Positions 18,399 through 26,839 of a DNA stretch of 64,000 nt are shown here, in pieces. Source of the stretch: Actinopolyspora lacussalsi subsp. righensis (GTDB lineage: Bacteria > Actinomycetota > Actinomycetes > Mycobacteriales > Pseudonocardiaceae); NCBI RefSeq assembly GCF_900116555.1, contig NZ_FPAT01000001.1, forward strand, positions 310,001 to 374,000, given 5' to 3'. The first letter of the stretch is position 1. Each line of letters starts with the position of its first letter. The notes below the pieces were generated by a model that had not been told where the DNA came from, did not search any database, and worked only from the letters and a program-made list of their open reading frames with translations. The position numbers were made by a program, and so were the translations under genes.

Positions 18399-19169
18399 TC
18401 AACACACCTCGTCCAGTCTGCGGACCGCCTGTTGGGTGTAGTACCGCAGCAACAGCGCGTCCTCGGCGCGCACGACCGAGCACAGCCGGAGCCGCCTGTG
18501 GGTGTCCTCCGCGAGGTCGCTGACGATGCGCCCCGCACCGGAGCCCGCCAGCATGGGAGAAACGGTCAGGCACACCTCGTCGACGAGACCGTTGCGGACC
18601 ATTCCGCCGAAAAGCCCGGGTCCACCCTCACAGACGACGTGGCACCAGCCGCGTCTGCCGAACTCGGCGACGGTCCACGACAGGTCCACTTCCCACTCGC
18701 CTGCCACGAACACCTCGGCACCCGCCGCGCGGTAAGCCTGGATGCGTTCCCTGCCCGCCGTGGCACAGGTGACCACCACGGTTGGCACCTCGGTGTCGGT
18801 GAGCACCCCGGCGTCCGGCGGCAGAGCTCCGCGAGTGACCACGGCGAGCGGTGGCACATCGGAACGTCCCAGCGCACGTCGACGTCGCACACGTTCCGCG
18901 GTTCGGGATACACCGCTGTAGCCCTCCGCCACCGCGGTACCGGCACCGACGAGCACCACGTCGGCGAGATCCCGCACCAGTTCGAAGACGACCCCGTCGG
19001 CGGGATGCCCCAGTCCGCCACTGCGCCCCTCGACACTGGAAGCACCGTCGACGCTGGTCACGAAATTGACCCTCGTCCACGGGTGAGTCAACGACTCGGG
19101 ATAGGCATAGCTCGAAGCGAGTTCCTCGACTTCGAGGTCGCGACTGCGTTCCACGTCCCGCACGAACAT
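18399..19169 (-). CDS. RibD C-terminal-type pyrimidine/pterin reductase
   Basis: A 256-residue NADPH-dependent reductase of the RibD_C family (DHFR-like fold). The substrate-binding strand RVNFVTSVDGASSVEGRSG, the cofactor loop VLVGAGTAVAEGYS and the glycine-rich VCEGGPGLFGGMVRNGLVDEV are all visible. It lacks the deaminase domain of full RibD. Family members reduce the riboflavin intermediate, and a mycobacterial stand-alone homologue (Rv2671) can substitute for dihydrofolate reductase. The ATG at 19169 was chosen because AAAGGGG lies 5-7 bases upstream; in-frame GTG at 19205 and ATG at 19184 are alternatives. It heads a leftward operon with folP2-like and gpgS. Confidence 0.8.
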   Translation of the reverse strand: MFVRDVERSRDLEVEELASSYAYPESLTHPWTRVNFVTSVDGASSVEGRSGGLGHPADGVVFELVRDLADVVLVGAGTAVAEGYSGVSRTAERVRRRRALGRSDVPPLAVVTRGALPPDAGVLTDTEVPTVVVTCATAGRERIQAYRAAGAEVFVAGEWEVDLSWTVAEFGRRGWCHVVCEGGPGLFGGMVRNGLVDEVCLTVSPMLAGSGAGRIVSDLAEDTHRRLRLCSVVRAEDALLLRYYTQQAVRRLDEVC

Positions 19170-19311
19170 CGCGGCCCCTTTCATCGGCACGTCCGTGCCG
19201 TTCACACCGACACGATCCTACTCGGAGACCGAACGAAAGGGTTCGCTCGCTCGTGCGGTATTCGAGAAAGGGGCATCACCGATGACGATCCCGCTACGGG
19301 AAAAGGCCCGC

Positions 19312-19346
19312 CCGATCACACAGTGGAACCCGATCACACAGTGGAA
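19312..19346. repeat. Two tandem copies of a 17-bp repeat
   Basis: CCGATCACACAGTGGAA occurs at 19312-19328 and again at 19330-19346 (period 18). The 308-bp stretch 19206-19513 around it holds no gene that I can support, only this repeat and the terminator at 19448-19490. Confidence 0.8.
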
Positions 19347-19447
19347 TTCGCACAACACGATTCCCGAACCGATCACCTCTCGGACCGGCCCGGCGGAACG
19401 GCACCGGGAACCGCGGCGAACCCGAATCCGGGGGGTCGAACACGTAC

Positions 19448-19490
19448 AGCGGCGCCCACCGGAGGAGCGTGGTCTCCGGTGGGCGCCGCT
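19448..19490 (-). terminator. Strong hairpin terminator after the secreted-protein gene
   Basis: A perfect 17-bp stem, AGCGGCGCCCACCGGAG and its complement, closes a 9-base loop. It begins 24 bp beyond the stop of the leftward gene ending at 19514. No T-run follows, as expected in high-GC actinomycetes. It may also block rightward read-through. Confidence 0.8.
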
Positions 19491-19513
19491 CGATCGATCA
19501 CGCGGTCACCGCA

Positions 19514-19999
19514 TCAGTCGACCGAGACCTCGATCCGCTGCGTGTAGTGCGGGTAACCGCTGTAGGGAGTGATGTCGACATCGATGCGCTTCTTGTTGGT
19601 GTTCTTGACCACGTGGTAGCCCTTGGTCTCGCTGGTCTTGATCTTCACCCAGCCCACCTTGGCGAAGTTCACCTCGAACGAAGCGGAGCTCTTGGCGCAC
19701 TCGCCGCTGAGCTTCCGCTCGATGTACTGGCCCGGCCCGGACGTCGGGTAGCTTTCGTTGACTCCGTACCACCCCTCGAAAATGCTGACGTTGGAGCCCT
19801 GCTCTCCGTCGTCGTAGAGGCACTTGACGTTGTTGATATCGACGTACTTGGCGCTGTAGCTCTCGTTGTGAACGCTCATCAGCGCGGTGACTCCCCGCTG
19901 CGGGGAGGGCGGCCGCTCGGCGGCCTGCACGGCGGCCGGAGCGGTCAGCGTCAGCGCGGCCAGACTCAACGCGCTCAGAGTCTTGGTGGTGATGGACAC
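19514..19999 (-). CDS. Small secreted protein
   Basis: A 161-residue exported protein with a clear Sec signal peptide (KTLSALSLAALTLTAPAAVQA) and a mature domain of about 130 residues rich in Tyr, Ser, Lys and Gly (YSAKYVDINNVKCLYDD ... ECAKSSASFEVNFAKVGWVK). The two Cys could form a disulfide. I do not recognise the family. The GTG start at 19999 is fixed by an AGGAGG ribosome binding site 5 bases upstream. Its promoter region shares a motif with that of the second secreted protein at 43.1-43.7 kb, so the two may be co-regulated. Codon and base use differ: more Lys and Asn than neighbouring proteins. Confidence 0.75.
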   Translation of the reverse strand: MSITTKTLSALSLAALTLTAPAAVQAAERPPSPQRGVTALMSVHNESYSAKYVDINNVKCLYDDGEQGSNVSIFEGWYGVNESYPTSGPGQYIERKLSGECAKSSASFEVNFAKVGWVKIKTSETKGYHVVKNTNKKRIDVDITPYSGYPHYTQRIEVSVD

Positions 20000-20455
20000 G
20001 AAAACCTCCTGTTGTCCGACTCTTCCCGAGCCACTCACAGACAAACAGAATCCTTCTTTTCCCGCAGCGCGACCCCACATTCTACACACTTTTCGGGGAC
20101 AACAGGAAAAAACAATTCACTCCCCACCGAGCAGAACGACAAAAATTCGCACCCGTGATCACCCGGAATTCCCGACAACCAGAAAGACACTCGAAACCCA
20201 AGAATCTATACCAAACCGAAACACGACAAATCGACAAAATCTTCTCGCGACTCCGAGCGGGACTGAAAACAGTTCGTACGACAAAACGCGGAAACCTCCG
20301 ACGAACATCGAGCAGGAGCGATCGCCCCCTCGGCCCGGTTCGCACTCGGGGACTCGAGCCGGTCGATCCACCGAGCGGATCCCACAGTGCTGTACTCCTC
20401 GAAACCTCCCGGAACGGTTCGTCGAACGGCCAGGAGGTCGGGGACAATCGAACGC
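20000..20455. other. AT-rich divergent intergenic region
   Basis: This 456-bp stretch lies between the secreted-protein gene (leftward) and the S4 gene (rightward) and is much richer in A and T than its surroundings, especially 20040-20270. I see no gene in it. It holds the promoter motif described at 20079-20098. A short coding frame on the minus strand lacks a start signal and looks random. Confidence 0.6.
20079..20098 (-). promoter_or_regulatory. Candidate promoter of the secreted-protein gene
   Basis: Read on the minus strand the segment is CCCCGAAAAGTGTGTAGAAT. The TAGAAT end is a good -10-like hexamer 80 bp before the GTG start. The same CCGAAA(A)GTGTnTA pattern occurs upstream of the secreted protein gene at 43729 (43846-43862), so a shared sigma factor or activator may read both. 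Confidence 0.45.
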
Positions 20456-20668
20456 ATGGAGGACGTGGAGATCGGCGAGGGCACCATCCGGCTCGGGCAG
20501 CTGCTGAAGCTGGCGGGGCTGGTCGAGCACGGCGGCGAGGCGAAAAGCCTGATCCAGGACGGTGAGGTGCTGGTCAACGACGAGCCGGAGACACGACGTG
20601 GGCGGCAGTTGTCACCGGGTGACGAGGTCAGTGTCGGAGGGGAGACGGTGCGGGTCACCTCGGCCTGA
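20456..20668 (+). CDS. S4 RNA-binding domain protein (YaaA/RlbA-like)
   Basis: A 70-residue protein that is a single S4 RNA-binding domain: IRLGQLLKLAGLVEHGGEAKSLIQDGEVLVNDEPETRRGRQLSPGD is the full helix-turn-strand core with the conserved Gly and Arg. Such stand-alone S4 proteins bind structured RNA, often in ribosome assembly or quality control. It is monocistronic, with an AT-rich region upstream. There is no adjacent recF or dnaN gene, unlike classic yaaA. Confidence 0.85.
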   Translation: MEDVEIGEGTIRLGQLLKLAGLVEHGGEAKSLIQDGEVLVNDEPETRRGRQLSPGDEVSVGGETVRVTSA

Positions 20669-20809
20669 GTCGCGGTGTCGTGACGAAGACGGCGTTGTAA
20701 CGAAGGCGACATCCCGGAACAACCCGGCCCGCCACCGTGTTTCCGCCGCGAAAACCACCGTGTTTCCACTACGCGAGTCGTTGTCCAAGCGCACCGAGAG
20801 GTCGGGATT

Positions 20810-21898
20810 ATGCAGTTCGGAGTCTTCACCGTCGGCGACGTCACGCCGGACCCGACCACCAACCGAACGCCCACCGAGCACGAACGGATCAAGGCGATGG
20901 TGACCATCGCCCGCAAGGCCGAGGAGGTCGGGCTGGACGTGTTCGCCACCGGTGAGCACCACAACCCACCGTTCGTGCCCTCCTCCCCCACGACCATGCT
21001 GGGGTATGTCGCGGCACGGACCGAACGGCTGATCCTTTCGACCTCGACGACGCTGATCACCACGGACGATCCGGTCAAGATCGCCGAGGACTTCGCCATG
21101 CTGCAACACCTGGCCGACGGCCGGGTGGATCTCATGCTGGGGCGGGGCAATCAGGCACAGGTGTATCCGTGGTTCGGGCAGGACATCCGCCAGGGACTCC
21201 CGCTGGCGATCGAGAACTACCACCTGCTGCACCGGTTGTGGCACGAGGAGGTGGTGGACTGGCAGGGCGAGTTCCGCACCCCGCTGCAGGGTTTCACCGC
21301 CACGCCTCGACCGCTGGACGATCTACCGCCCTTCGTGTGGCACGGTTCCATCCGCAGCCCCGAGATCGCCGAGCAGGCCGCGTACTACGGCAACGGTTTC
21401 TTCCACAACCACATCTTCTGGCCACCGGAGCACACCAAGCAGATGGTCGAGCTGTACCGGCAACGGTTCGAGCACTACGGGCACGGCTCGGCCGACCAGG
21501 CGATCGTGGGGCTCGGCGGTCAGGTGTTCATGCGCCGCAACTCCCAGGACGCGGTGGCCGAGTTCCGGCCCTACTTCGACGACGCCCCGGTCTACGGCGG
21601 CGGGCCTTCGCTGGAGGAGTTCACGTCGCGGACGCCGCTGACGGTCGGCAGTCCGCAACAGGTCATCGACCGCACCCTGTCCTTCCGGGAGTACGTCGGT
21701 GACTACCAGCGTCAACTGTTCCTCATCGACCACGCGGGGTTGCCGCTCAAGACCGTGCTGGAGCAGCTGGACATGCTCGGCGAAGAAGTGATCCCGGTAC
21801 TGCGTAAGGAGTTCGACGCGCTCAAGCCCTCACACGTACCGGAGGCACCCACGCACGAGTCCAGGCTGCGTGCACGGAGCGGCGAGACGGCGCACTGA
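20810..21898 (+). CDS. LLM-class flavin-dependent oxidoreductase (luciferase-like monooxygenase)
   Basis: A 362-residue TIM-barrel flavin-dependent enzyme using FMN or F420. The opening MQFGVFTVGDVTPDP, the strand VFATGEHHNPPFVPSSPTTM and the cofactor-binding VDLMLGRGNQAQVYPWFG are hallmarks of the bacterial luciferase-like family. The GSPQQVIDRTL segment near the C terminus is the usual phosphate-binding loop. The substrate is unknown; nearest relatives act in oxidation of alkanesulfonates, alkanes or secondary metabolites. It is monocistronic; the TTATG start codon context is fixed by AGAGGTCGGGA upstream. Confidence 0.88.
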   Translation: MQFGVFTVGDVTPDPTTNRTPTEHERIKAMVTIARKAEEVGLDVFATGEHHNPPFVPSSPTTMLGYVAARTERLILSTSTTLITTDDPVKIAEDFAMLQHLADGRVDLMLGRGNQAQVYPWFGQDIRQGLPLAIENYHLLHRLWHEEVVDWQGEFRTPLQGFTATPRPLDDLPPFVWHGSIRSPEIAEQAAYYGNGFFHNHIFWPPEHTKQMVELYRQRFEHYGHGSADQAIVGLGGQVFMRRNSQDAVAEFRPYFDDAPVYGGGPSLEEFTSRTPLTVGSPQQVIDRTLSFREYVGDYQRQLFLIDHAGLPLKTVLEQLDMLGEEVIPVLRKEFDALKPSHVPEAPTHESRLRARSGETAH

Positions 21899-22032
21899 TT
21901 GCGCCGCCGGACGGGGAGGCATCCCGCCCTGGCAGGTCACGCGTGGCCGAGCGACCGATCGGAACGGCTGCCCGGTCACGCGGACCAACCGCGAGAACTC
22001 GGAGCACCCGGTCGGTTCAGCGCCTCGTCGGT

Positions 22033-22464
22033 TCAGGAGGCTCCGGTCAGTTTCGAACTCTCGATGTGTCCCAGCTGGGTGAGAATGCTCAGCTGGTCGT
22101 AGTAGACCTCGCCACCGATGACCCTGCCCTGCTGGTCGTAGCGCAGCGTCTCGCAGAAGGGAATGTCCATCTGCCGTCGCGTCGCGGGCAGTGACCCCAT
22201 CGGGCCGTCGTTCTCACCACGGCCGTGGAAGTAGGCCACGGAGACGTACTCGCCCTCGACGAACGACTCACCGAGCACACGAGCGTCGGAGAAGGCGGTG
22301 GACCACTCCCTCATCCAGTCCTTGAACTCGTCGAGCGAGTGCATGGTGATTCCCCGAGCGTGGTCGATATAGGCGTACTGCTCACCGACGTAGGCGTCCA
22401 TGTCGTCGAACCGACGCTCGTTGAACAGTTGGTGCATCTTCAGGTGCGTCTCGGCGTGTGTCAT
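22033..22464 (-). CDS. NTF2/SnoaL-like protein
   Basis: A 143-residue single-domain protein with the cone-shaped NTF2/SnoaL fold: helix 1 (HLKMHQLFNERRFDDMDAYV), the central strand YAYIDHARGITMHSLDEFKDWM and the late strands SVAYFHGRGENDGPMG and ETLRYDQQGRVIGGEVYYDQ. Such proteins are often cyclases, isomerases, hydratases or regulatory subunits; the active-site residues here are not diagnostic. A GGAGAAACCT ribosome binding site precedes the ATG. It stands between the LLM gene and the GntR-ABC operon with no clear partner. Confidence 0.75.
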   Translation of the reverse strand: MTHAETHLKMHQLFNERRFDDMDAYVGEQYAYIDHARGITMHSLDEFKDWMREWSTAFSDARVLGESFVEGEYVSVAYFHGRGENDGPMGSLPATRRQMDIPFCETLRYDQQGRVIGGEVYYDQLSILTQLGHIESSKLTGAS

Positions 22465-22717
22465 AGGTTTCTCCTGTTCCTGGTGCCCGGCACCGGAGTT
22501 CCGGTTCCGCTGTTCCCGCCTTGATTCACACGGTGTCGAAAGCGCCGGGCGCGTCGTCGACGACAGCCCAGGCAACCCCGCCTCCGACTCTGCTCCCCTC
22601 GGTCGTCCCCCGCCAGAGTCCAAAGACTCCCACCACTCCCCGTCTCGTCCCACGTGCTGTTCGCGCGGTGGCCTGTCCCGCGGCAGGAGCGGTTCGGGTT
22701 CCGTGGGTTGACTCTCA

Positions 22718-22770
22718 GGTAACCTAGTGACATGGTTACCCACATGACTAATGAACCAACCAACTGGTTC
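22718..22770. promoter_or_regulatory. Two dyads upstream of the GntR-ABC operon
   Basis: A perfect 7-bp inverted repeat GGTAACC-9-GGTTACC is at 22718-22740 and a second, GAACCA-6-TGGTTC, at 22753-22770. A TTGACT -35-like hexamer at 22708-22713 places the first dyad in the promoter spacer and -10 zone. This arrangement fits autorepression by the YtrA-type GntR protein encoded next. Confidence 0.65.
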
Positions 22771-22790
22771 GCACGACGGTGGTGGACGTG

Positions 22791-23150
22791 ATGGACGACG
22801 GTCGCCCGCTGTTCCTCCAGATAGCCGAGCAGATCGAGGGCTCGATCATCGACGGCTCACTGCCCGAGGAGACACGGGTTCCCTCCACCAACGAGCTCGC
22901 CGCGTTCCACCGGATCAACCCAGCGACCGCGGCGAACGGGATCAACCAGTTGGTCAGTGACGGGGTGCTCTACAAGCGAAGGGGGATCGGAATGTTCGTG
23001 GCCGGCGGGGCACGCGAGCAGTTGCTGGAACGACGCAGGCAGGACTTCGGGCGGAAGTTCATCGCACCGCTGCTCGGCGAGGCGCAGAAGCTGGGGATGG
23101 ACGCCGAGGATCTGAAGAAGATGATCGACGCCTGGAGGGAAGAGGCATGA
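22791..23150 (+). CDS. GntR family regulator, YtrA type
   Basis: A 119-residue short GntR protein. The winged-helix domain (LFLQIAEQIEGSIIDGSLPE, then VPSTNELAAFHRINPATAANGINQLV) is followed by only a brief helical dimerisation tail (RKFIAPLLGEAQKLG), which defines the YtrA subfamily. These repressors usually control adjacent ABC transporters and respond to cell-wall antibiotics or envelope stress. The ATG at 22791 was chosen; a GTG at 22779 in the same frame would add 4 residues and touches the second dyad. The stop overlaps the ATPase start (ATGA), so the three genes 22791-24744 form one coupled operon. Confidence 0.9.
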   Translation: MDDGRPLFLQIAEQIEGSIIDGSLPEETRVPSTNELAAFHRINPATAANGINQLVSDGVLYKRRGIGMFVAGGAREQLLERRRQDFGRKFIAPLLGEAQKLGMDAEDLKKMIDAWREEA

Positions 23151-24049
23151 CGGTAGCCGGCATGAGCGGGGCGAGCAAACGCTACGGTGACACCGTCGCG
23201 CTCGACGACGTGTCACTGGGATTCACCGAGAACCGGATTCACGGATTGCTCGGCCGCAACGGCGCGGGCAAAACGACAATCATGCAGATTCTCACCGGGC
23301 AGAATTTCGAGACCTCCGGAAATGTGGAGGTCTTCGGTGAACACCCCTACGAGAACGACAGAGTGCTGCGCGACGTCTGCTTCATCAAGGAATCGCAGAA
23401 GTATCCCGACATGTTCGCGGTCCACCACGCGCTGACCGCGGCGAGCCTGGTCTACGACAACTGGGACGCGGAACTCGCCGAGGAACTGGTCGAGGAGTTC
23501 GCGCTGCCGCTCAAACGACGCATCAGGAAACTCTCCCGCGGCCAGATGTCGACGGTGGGCATCATCATCGGACTGGCCTCACGTGCACCGCTGACCTTCT
23601 TCGACGAGCCGTACCTGGGGCTGGACGCGGTGGCGCGGCACCGGTTCTACGACCGCCTGCTCGCCGACTACGCCGAGCATCCGCGCACCATCGTGCTCTC
23701 CACGCACCTCATCGACGAGATCAGTGACCTGATAGAACACGTCACCCTCATGGACAAGGGCCGGGTACTGCTCGACGAGGACACGGACAAACTTCGTGCC
23801 AGCGCTGTCACGGTGACCGGACCGGCACGGGCAGTGGAGGAGTTCGCGGCGAACCACACCGAACTGCACCGGGAACAGCTCGGTGGTTTCCTGCGGGTCA
23901 CACTCAGCGGCGCACTCCCCGAGCGAATCCCGGAGGATCTGCACGTGGAGCCGGTCTCCCTGCAGCAACTCGTCGTACAGACCACCCGACAGGCGACCGG
24001 TGAGCAGACGTTCGTCGGTGCCGCGAACGACAAGGAAACCCGCTCATGA
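23147..24049 (+). CDS. ABC transporter ATP-binding protein of GntR-linked exporter
   Basis: A 300-residue ABC ATPase. Walker A is GRNGAGKTT, the signature is LSRGQMSTVGI, Walker B is LTFFDEPYLGLD and the switch region is VLSTHLIDEI. The signature LSRGQ deviates from the canonical LSGGQ and is seen in YtrB/BceA-like exporters. The C-terminal third (VTVTGPARAVEEF ... VEPVSLQQLVVQTTR) is an accessory domain. It overlaps the regulator and the permease gene (ATGA at 24046-24049). Together with the six-helix permease it forms a likely antibiotic- or lipid-handling exporter under control of the GntR protein. Confidence 0.9.
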   Translation: MTVAGMSGASKRYGDTVALDDVSLGFTENRIHGLLGRNGAGKTTIMQILTGQNFETSGNVEVFGEHPYENDRVLRDVCFIKESQKYPDMFAVHHALTAASLVYDNWDAELAEELVEEFALPLKRRIRKLSRGQMSTVGIIIGLASRAPLTFFDEPYLGLDAVARHRFYDRLLADYAEHPRTIVLSTHLIDEISDLIEHVTLMDKGRVLLDEDTDKLRASAVTVTGPARAVEEFAANHTELHREQLGGFLRVTLSGALPERIPEDLHVEPVSLQQLVVQTTRQATGEQTFVGAANDKETRS

Positions 24050-24744
24050 GACGCCTGCTCAACGTCAGCCGGATCCAACTGGTCAACGTTCCCGTCGTGT
24101 TCGGCCTGCCACTGCTGGTGCTCGGGTTGGCGTTCCTCGCCAATCTGGCGATCTTCGCGATGATCAGCGACTCGGCTCAGCAGGGCGAACCGGCCAGCGG
24201 GGCGATAATGTCGATCTATTTCGTCCTGCTGTCGGTGCACCTGCAGACCATGACCCAGTTCTTTCCGTTCGCCGCCGGTCTCAGCGTCACCCGCCGCACG
24301 TTCTTCGGTGCCACGACGCTGGTGGTGCTGGGACAGTCACTGCTCTACGGAATTCTGCTTACCCTGCTGAAGCTGGTCGAGTCCGGCACCGACGGTTGGG
24401 GAATGGGGCTGAGGTTCTTCGGGCTCCCCTTCCTCGTTCAGGACAATCCGCTGCTGCAGTTGTTGATCTACACCGCGCCGTTCCTGCTGCTGTCGTTCAT
24501 CGGCGTCTGGGTCGGCATCGTGTTCAAGCGGTGGGGCCAGCCGGGGGTCTACACGGTCGTGATCAGCGTCGGACTGCTGGCCGTGCTGTTCGCCTTCCTG
24601 GTTACCTGGCGGGAATGGTGGGCCTCGGTCGGAGCCTTCTTCGTCGAACAACCACCGCTGGCACTGCTGTTCGCCTACCCGCTGGGGCTGGCAGCGGTGT
24701 TCGCCGCTGCCGGATACCTGACGATCCGCCGCGCGATTCCGTAG
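24046..24744 (+). CDS. ABC transporter permease, GntR-linked
   Basis: A 232-residue membrane protein with about six hydrophobic helices and no recognisable soluble domain; typical opening NVPVVFGLPLLVLGLAFLAN and a late WASVGAFFVEQPPLALLFAYPLG. Its size and position directly after an ABC ATPase and a YtrA-type regulator indicate the membrane half of the exporter. Substrate specificity cannot be read. Third gene of the operon; a 157-bp gap with no obvious terminator separates it from the amidohydrolase. Confidence 0.85.
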   Translation: MRRLLNVSRIQLVNVPVVFGLPLLVLGLAFLANLAIFAMISDSAQQGEPASGAIMSIYFVLLSVHLQTMTQFFPFAAGLSVTRRTFFGATTLVVLGQSLLYGILLTLLKLVESGTDGWGMGLRFFGLPFLVQDNPLLQLLIYTAPFLLLSFIGVWVGIVFKRWGQPGVYTVVISVGLLAVLFAFLVTWREWWASVGAFFVEQPPLALLFAYPLGLAAVFAAAGYLTIRRAIP

Positions 24745-24901
24745 CGACCGCCGCGGCGGAGACGCACGGCGAAACCACCGGGGACACCCGGTCCCGACCG
24801 AACGAGCACGGAAAGACCGGGTGTCACTCGTCCGGAGTGCACGGCCGAACGGCTCGTGGCAGCTTGGCCGAAACCACACATCCGCCGAGGACGGTGACCG
24901 T

Positions 24902-26161
24902 ATGACAGCGCCGAACGGGATCAGCGCACGTTACGAGGGTGCGGTACTGATCGACGGCACCGGTGACGAGCCGGTCACCGACGCCGTGCTGCTCGTCGAC
25001 GAGCAGGGAGTGATCGGCTACGCCGGTGTGGCCGACACGGCCCCGCCACGGGACGCGACACCGGTGGTCGACCTGTCGGGACTCACGCTGCTGCCGGGGT
25101 TCTTCGACTGCCACGTGCACTTCGGGCTGGGCGGTGACATGATGTCGTCCCTGCGGGACATGGCGGTACCTCCGAGCCTGCGGAGTTTCGAGACCGCTCA
25201 CCGGATGCGGGAAACGCTGCACGCGGGGATAACCACCGCACGAGACCTCGGCGGTATCGACGCGGGATATCGACAGGCCCAGCAACGAGGGCTGCTCGAA
25301 GGACCACGGCTGCGTGTGGCGGGTCGTATGCTGGGCCCGACCGGTGGGCACTCCGATTTCACCCTCCCCGACGGCTCGTGCCCGGATCCGGGGCTGGGAA
25401 GTGTCGTGGACACACCGGAACAGGCCCGGCGGGAATCACGAACACTGCTCCGCGACGGGGTGGACTGGCTCAAGGTGTGCGCGACCGGCGGAATGACGAC
25501 CCCCTCGGACGACCCGGAGGACGTGGGACTGGACGAGGAAACCATCCGGATCGTGGTCGGCGAGGCCGCTGACCGCCGCCGGGACGGCGTGGCCGCGCAC
25601 TCGCAGGGAACCGTCGGGATCCACAACGCGCTGCGCGCGGGCGTGACCAGCCTCGAACACGGCTACGGGCTCGACCGGCAGGGCAACGAGCTGATGCTGC
25701 GCAACGGGACCGTGCTGGTGCCCACCCTGTCGGCGGCACTGCGGATGCCGGAACGCGGCACCGTGCCGGACTACCTGTGGCAGAAGAAGCACCGTTGGGC
25801 CGAGCACTGCAGGTCGAACATCGCCGGAGCCGTGGCGGCCGGTGTCCCGGTCGCGCTGGGAACCGATTCCGGGATCGGCCCGCACGCGAGCAACCTGGAC
25901 GAGTTGCGACTTCTCGTCGAGATCGGGCTGAGCCCGCTGGCGGCCATCACGGCCGGAACCGGGGAATCGGCACGACTACTGGGGTTGCGAGACCGGTTGG
26001 GAACGCTGTGTCCCGGTATGCTCGCGGACTTCGTGGTGACCGACGTCGACCCGCTGCGCGATATCGCGGGGCTGGCCGACCCCGCCGCCGTGGTCCTCGT
26101 CGCGCAGGCAGGCGAGATCCGCAAGAACACACTCAACAACAAGGCGGCTGCCACTTCGTAA
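24902..26161 (+). CDS. Metal-dependent amidohydrolase (imidazolonepropionase/prolidase-like)
   Basis: A 419-residue amidohydrolase-superfamily enzyme with a binuclear-metal TIM barrel. The HxH motif is in PGFFDCHVHFGL, the catalytic-site Lys is probably in DWLKVCATGG, further His ligands are in GVAAHSQG and SLEHGYGLD, and the final Asp in VALGTDSGIG. The small beta-sandwich caps the ends (YEGAVLIDGTGDEPV and DFVVTDVDPLRDI). Such enzymes hydrolyse C-N bonds in cyclic amides, dipeptides or mycotoxin-like substrates. The ATG at 24902 follows a GGACGGTGACC region. It is a separate unit from the upstream ABC operon. Confidence 0.87.
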   Translation: MTAPNGISARYEGAVLIDGTGDEPVTDAVLLVDEQGVIGYAGVADTAPPRDATPVVDLSGLTLLPGFFDCHVHFGLGGDMMSSLRDMAVPPSLRSFETAHRMRETLHAGITTARDLGGIDAGYRQAQQRGLLEGPRLRVAGRMLGPTGGHSDFTLPDGSCPDPGLGSVVDTPEQARRESRTLLRDGVDWLKVCATGGMTTPSDDPEDVGLDEETIRIVVGEAADRRRDGVAAHSQGTVGIHNALRAGVTSLEHGYGLDRQGNELMLRNGTVLVPTLSAALRMPERGTVPDYLWQKKHRWAEHCRSNIAGAVAAGVPVALGTDSGIGPHASNLDELRLLVEIGLSPLAAITAGTGESARLLGLRDRLGTLCPGMLADFVVTDVDPLRDIAGLADPAAVVLVAQAGEIRKNTLNNKAAATS

Positions 26162-26259
26162 CGAGCGGCGGAGGCGACGCCGAGCGGGGATTCCGGCCAG
26201 TTCGGTCGAGTCGTCCGGCCCTGGAATCGCCGCTACCGAAACCATCGAGGACGTACAGC

Positions 26260-26832
26260 GTGTGGCGAACGAGTTCTTCGGCGGAAAGGGCGGCCTGGCA
26301 CGAGCTGCGCGCCCGTTGTGACCGCCGGGTGGAAAGCCTGTTGCGCTCGGTCGAGCTGCCGGATCCGTGGAACATCGACGAGTTCATCGACGGGTTGGAG
26401 AGACATCGTGGCCGCGATGTCGACCTGTGCGCGGTGTCCTGGCACTTGGGCGACAGCACCGGTGCCTGGCAACGCAACGACGATCACGATGTCATCGCCT
26501 ACCCGGACAACACCAGCACGATGCACCAGGATTACATCATCCTGCACGAGATCGGGCACATGATCTCCGGCCACCACGGGCAATGTGTACTGTCCGTCCA
26601 GGAAGCACAGCGCAGGGCCCCGGATCTCTCCCCGACCGCCTTAGCCCACCTGCTGCACCGGGGCGACGTCACCACCGAGGAGCACGAGGCCGAAACCATA
26701 GCCACGTTGATCTTCGCCCGGATCACGCGTCGCACGGGGAGACGTCGTAGCCGCAGGAGGACAGGGGCAGCACCGGACGATCGGACAGCCGCTACGCTTA
26801 CCAGGTTGACCTCGGCGTTCGATCAACTCTGA
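26260..26832 (+). CDS. ImmA/IrrE-type zinc metallo-endopeptidase
   Basis: A 190-residue protein with the gluzincin HEXXH motif at residues 96-100 (DYIILHEIGHMISGHH) and a downstream Glu-rich helix (TTEEHEAETIATLIFARI) that supplies the third zinc ligand. This is the ImmA/IrrE (DUF955) family, whose founding members cleave phage-type or stress repressors; others act as toxins next to XRE antitoxins. No XRE partner is adjacent here. The GTG at 26260 is preceded by CGAGGA. The stop is 7 bp before the next gene's ATG, so the pair is one transcription unit with the large membrane protein. The C terminus is Arg-rich and disordered. Confidence 0.85.
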   Translation: MWRTSSSAERAAWHELRARCDRRVESLLRSVELPDPWNIDEFIDGLERHRGRDVDLCAVSWHLGDSTGAWQRNDDHDVIAYPDNTSTMHQDYIILHEIGHMISGHHGQCVLSVQEAQRRAPDLSPTALAHLLHRGDVTTEEHEAETIATLIFARITRRTGRRRSRRRTGAAPDDRTAATLTRLTSAFDQL

Positions 26833-26839
26833 CGGGAAC

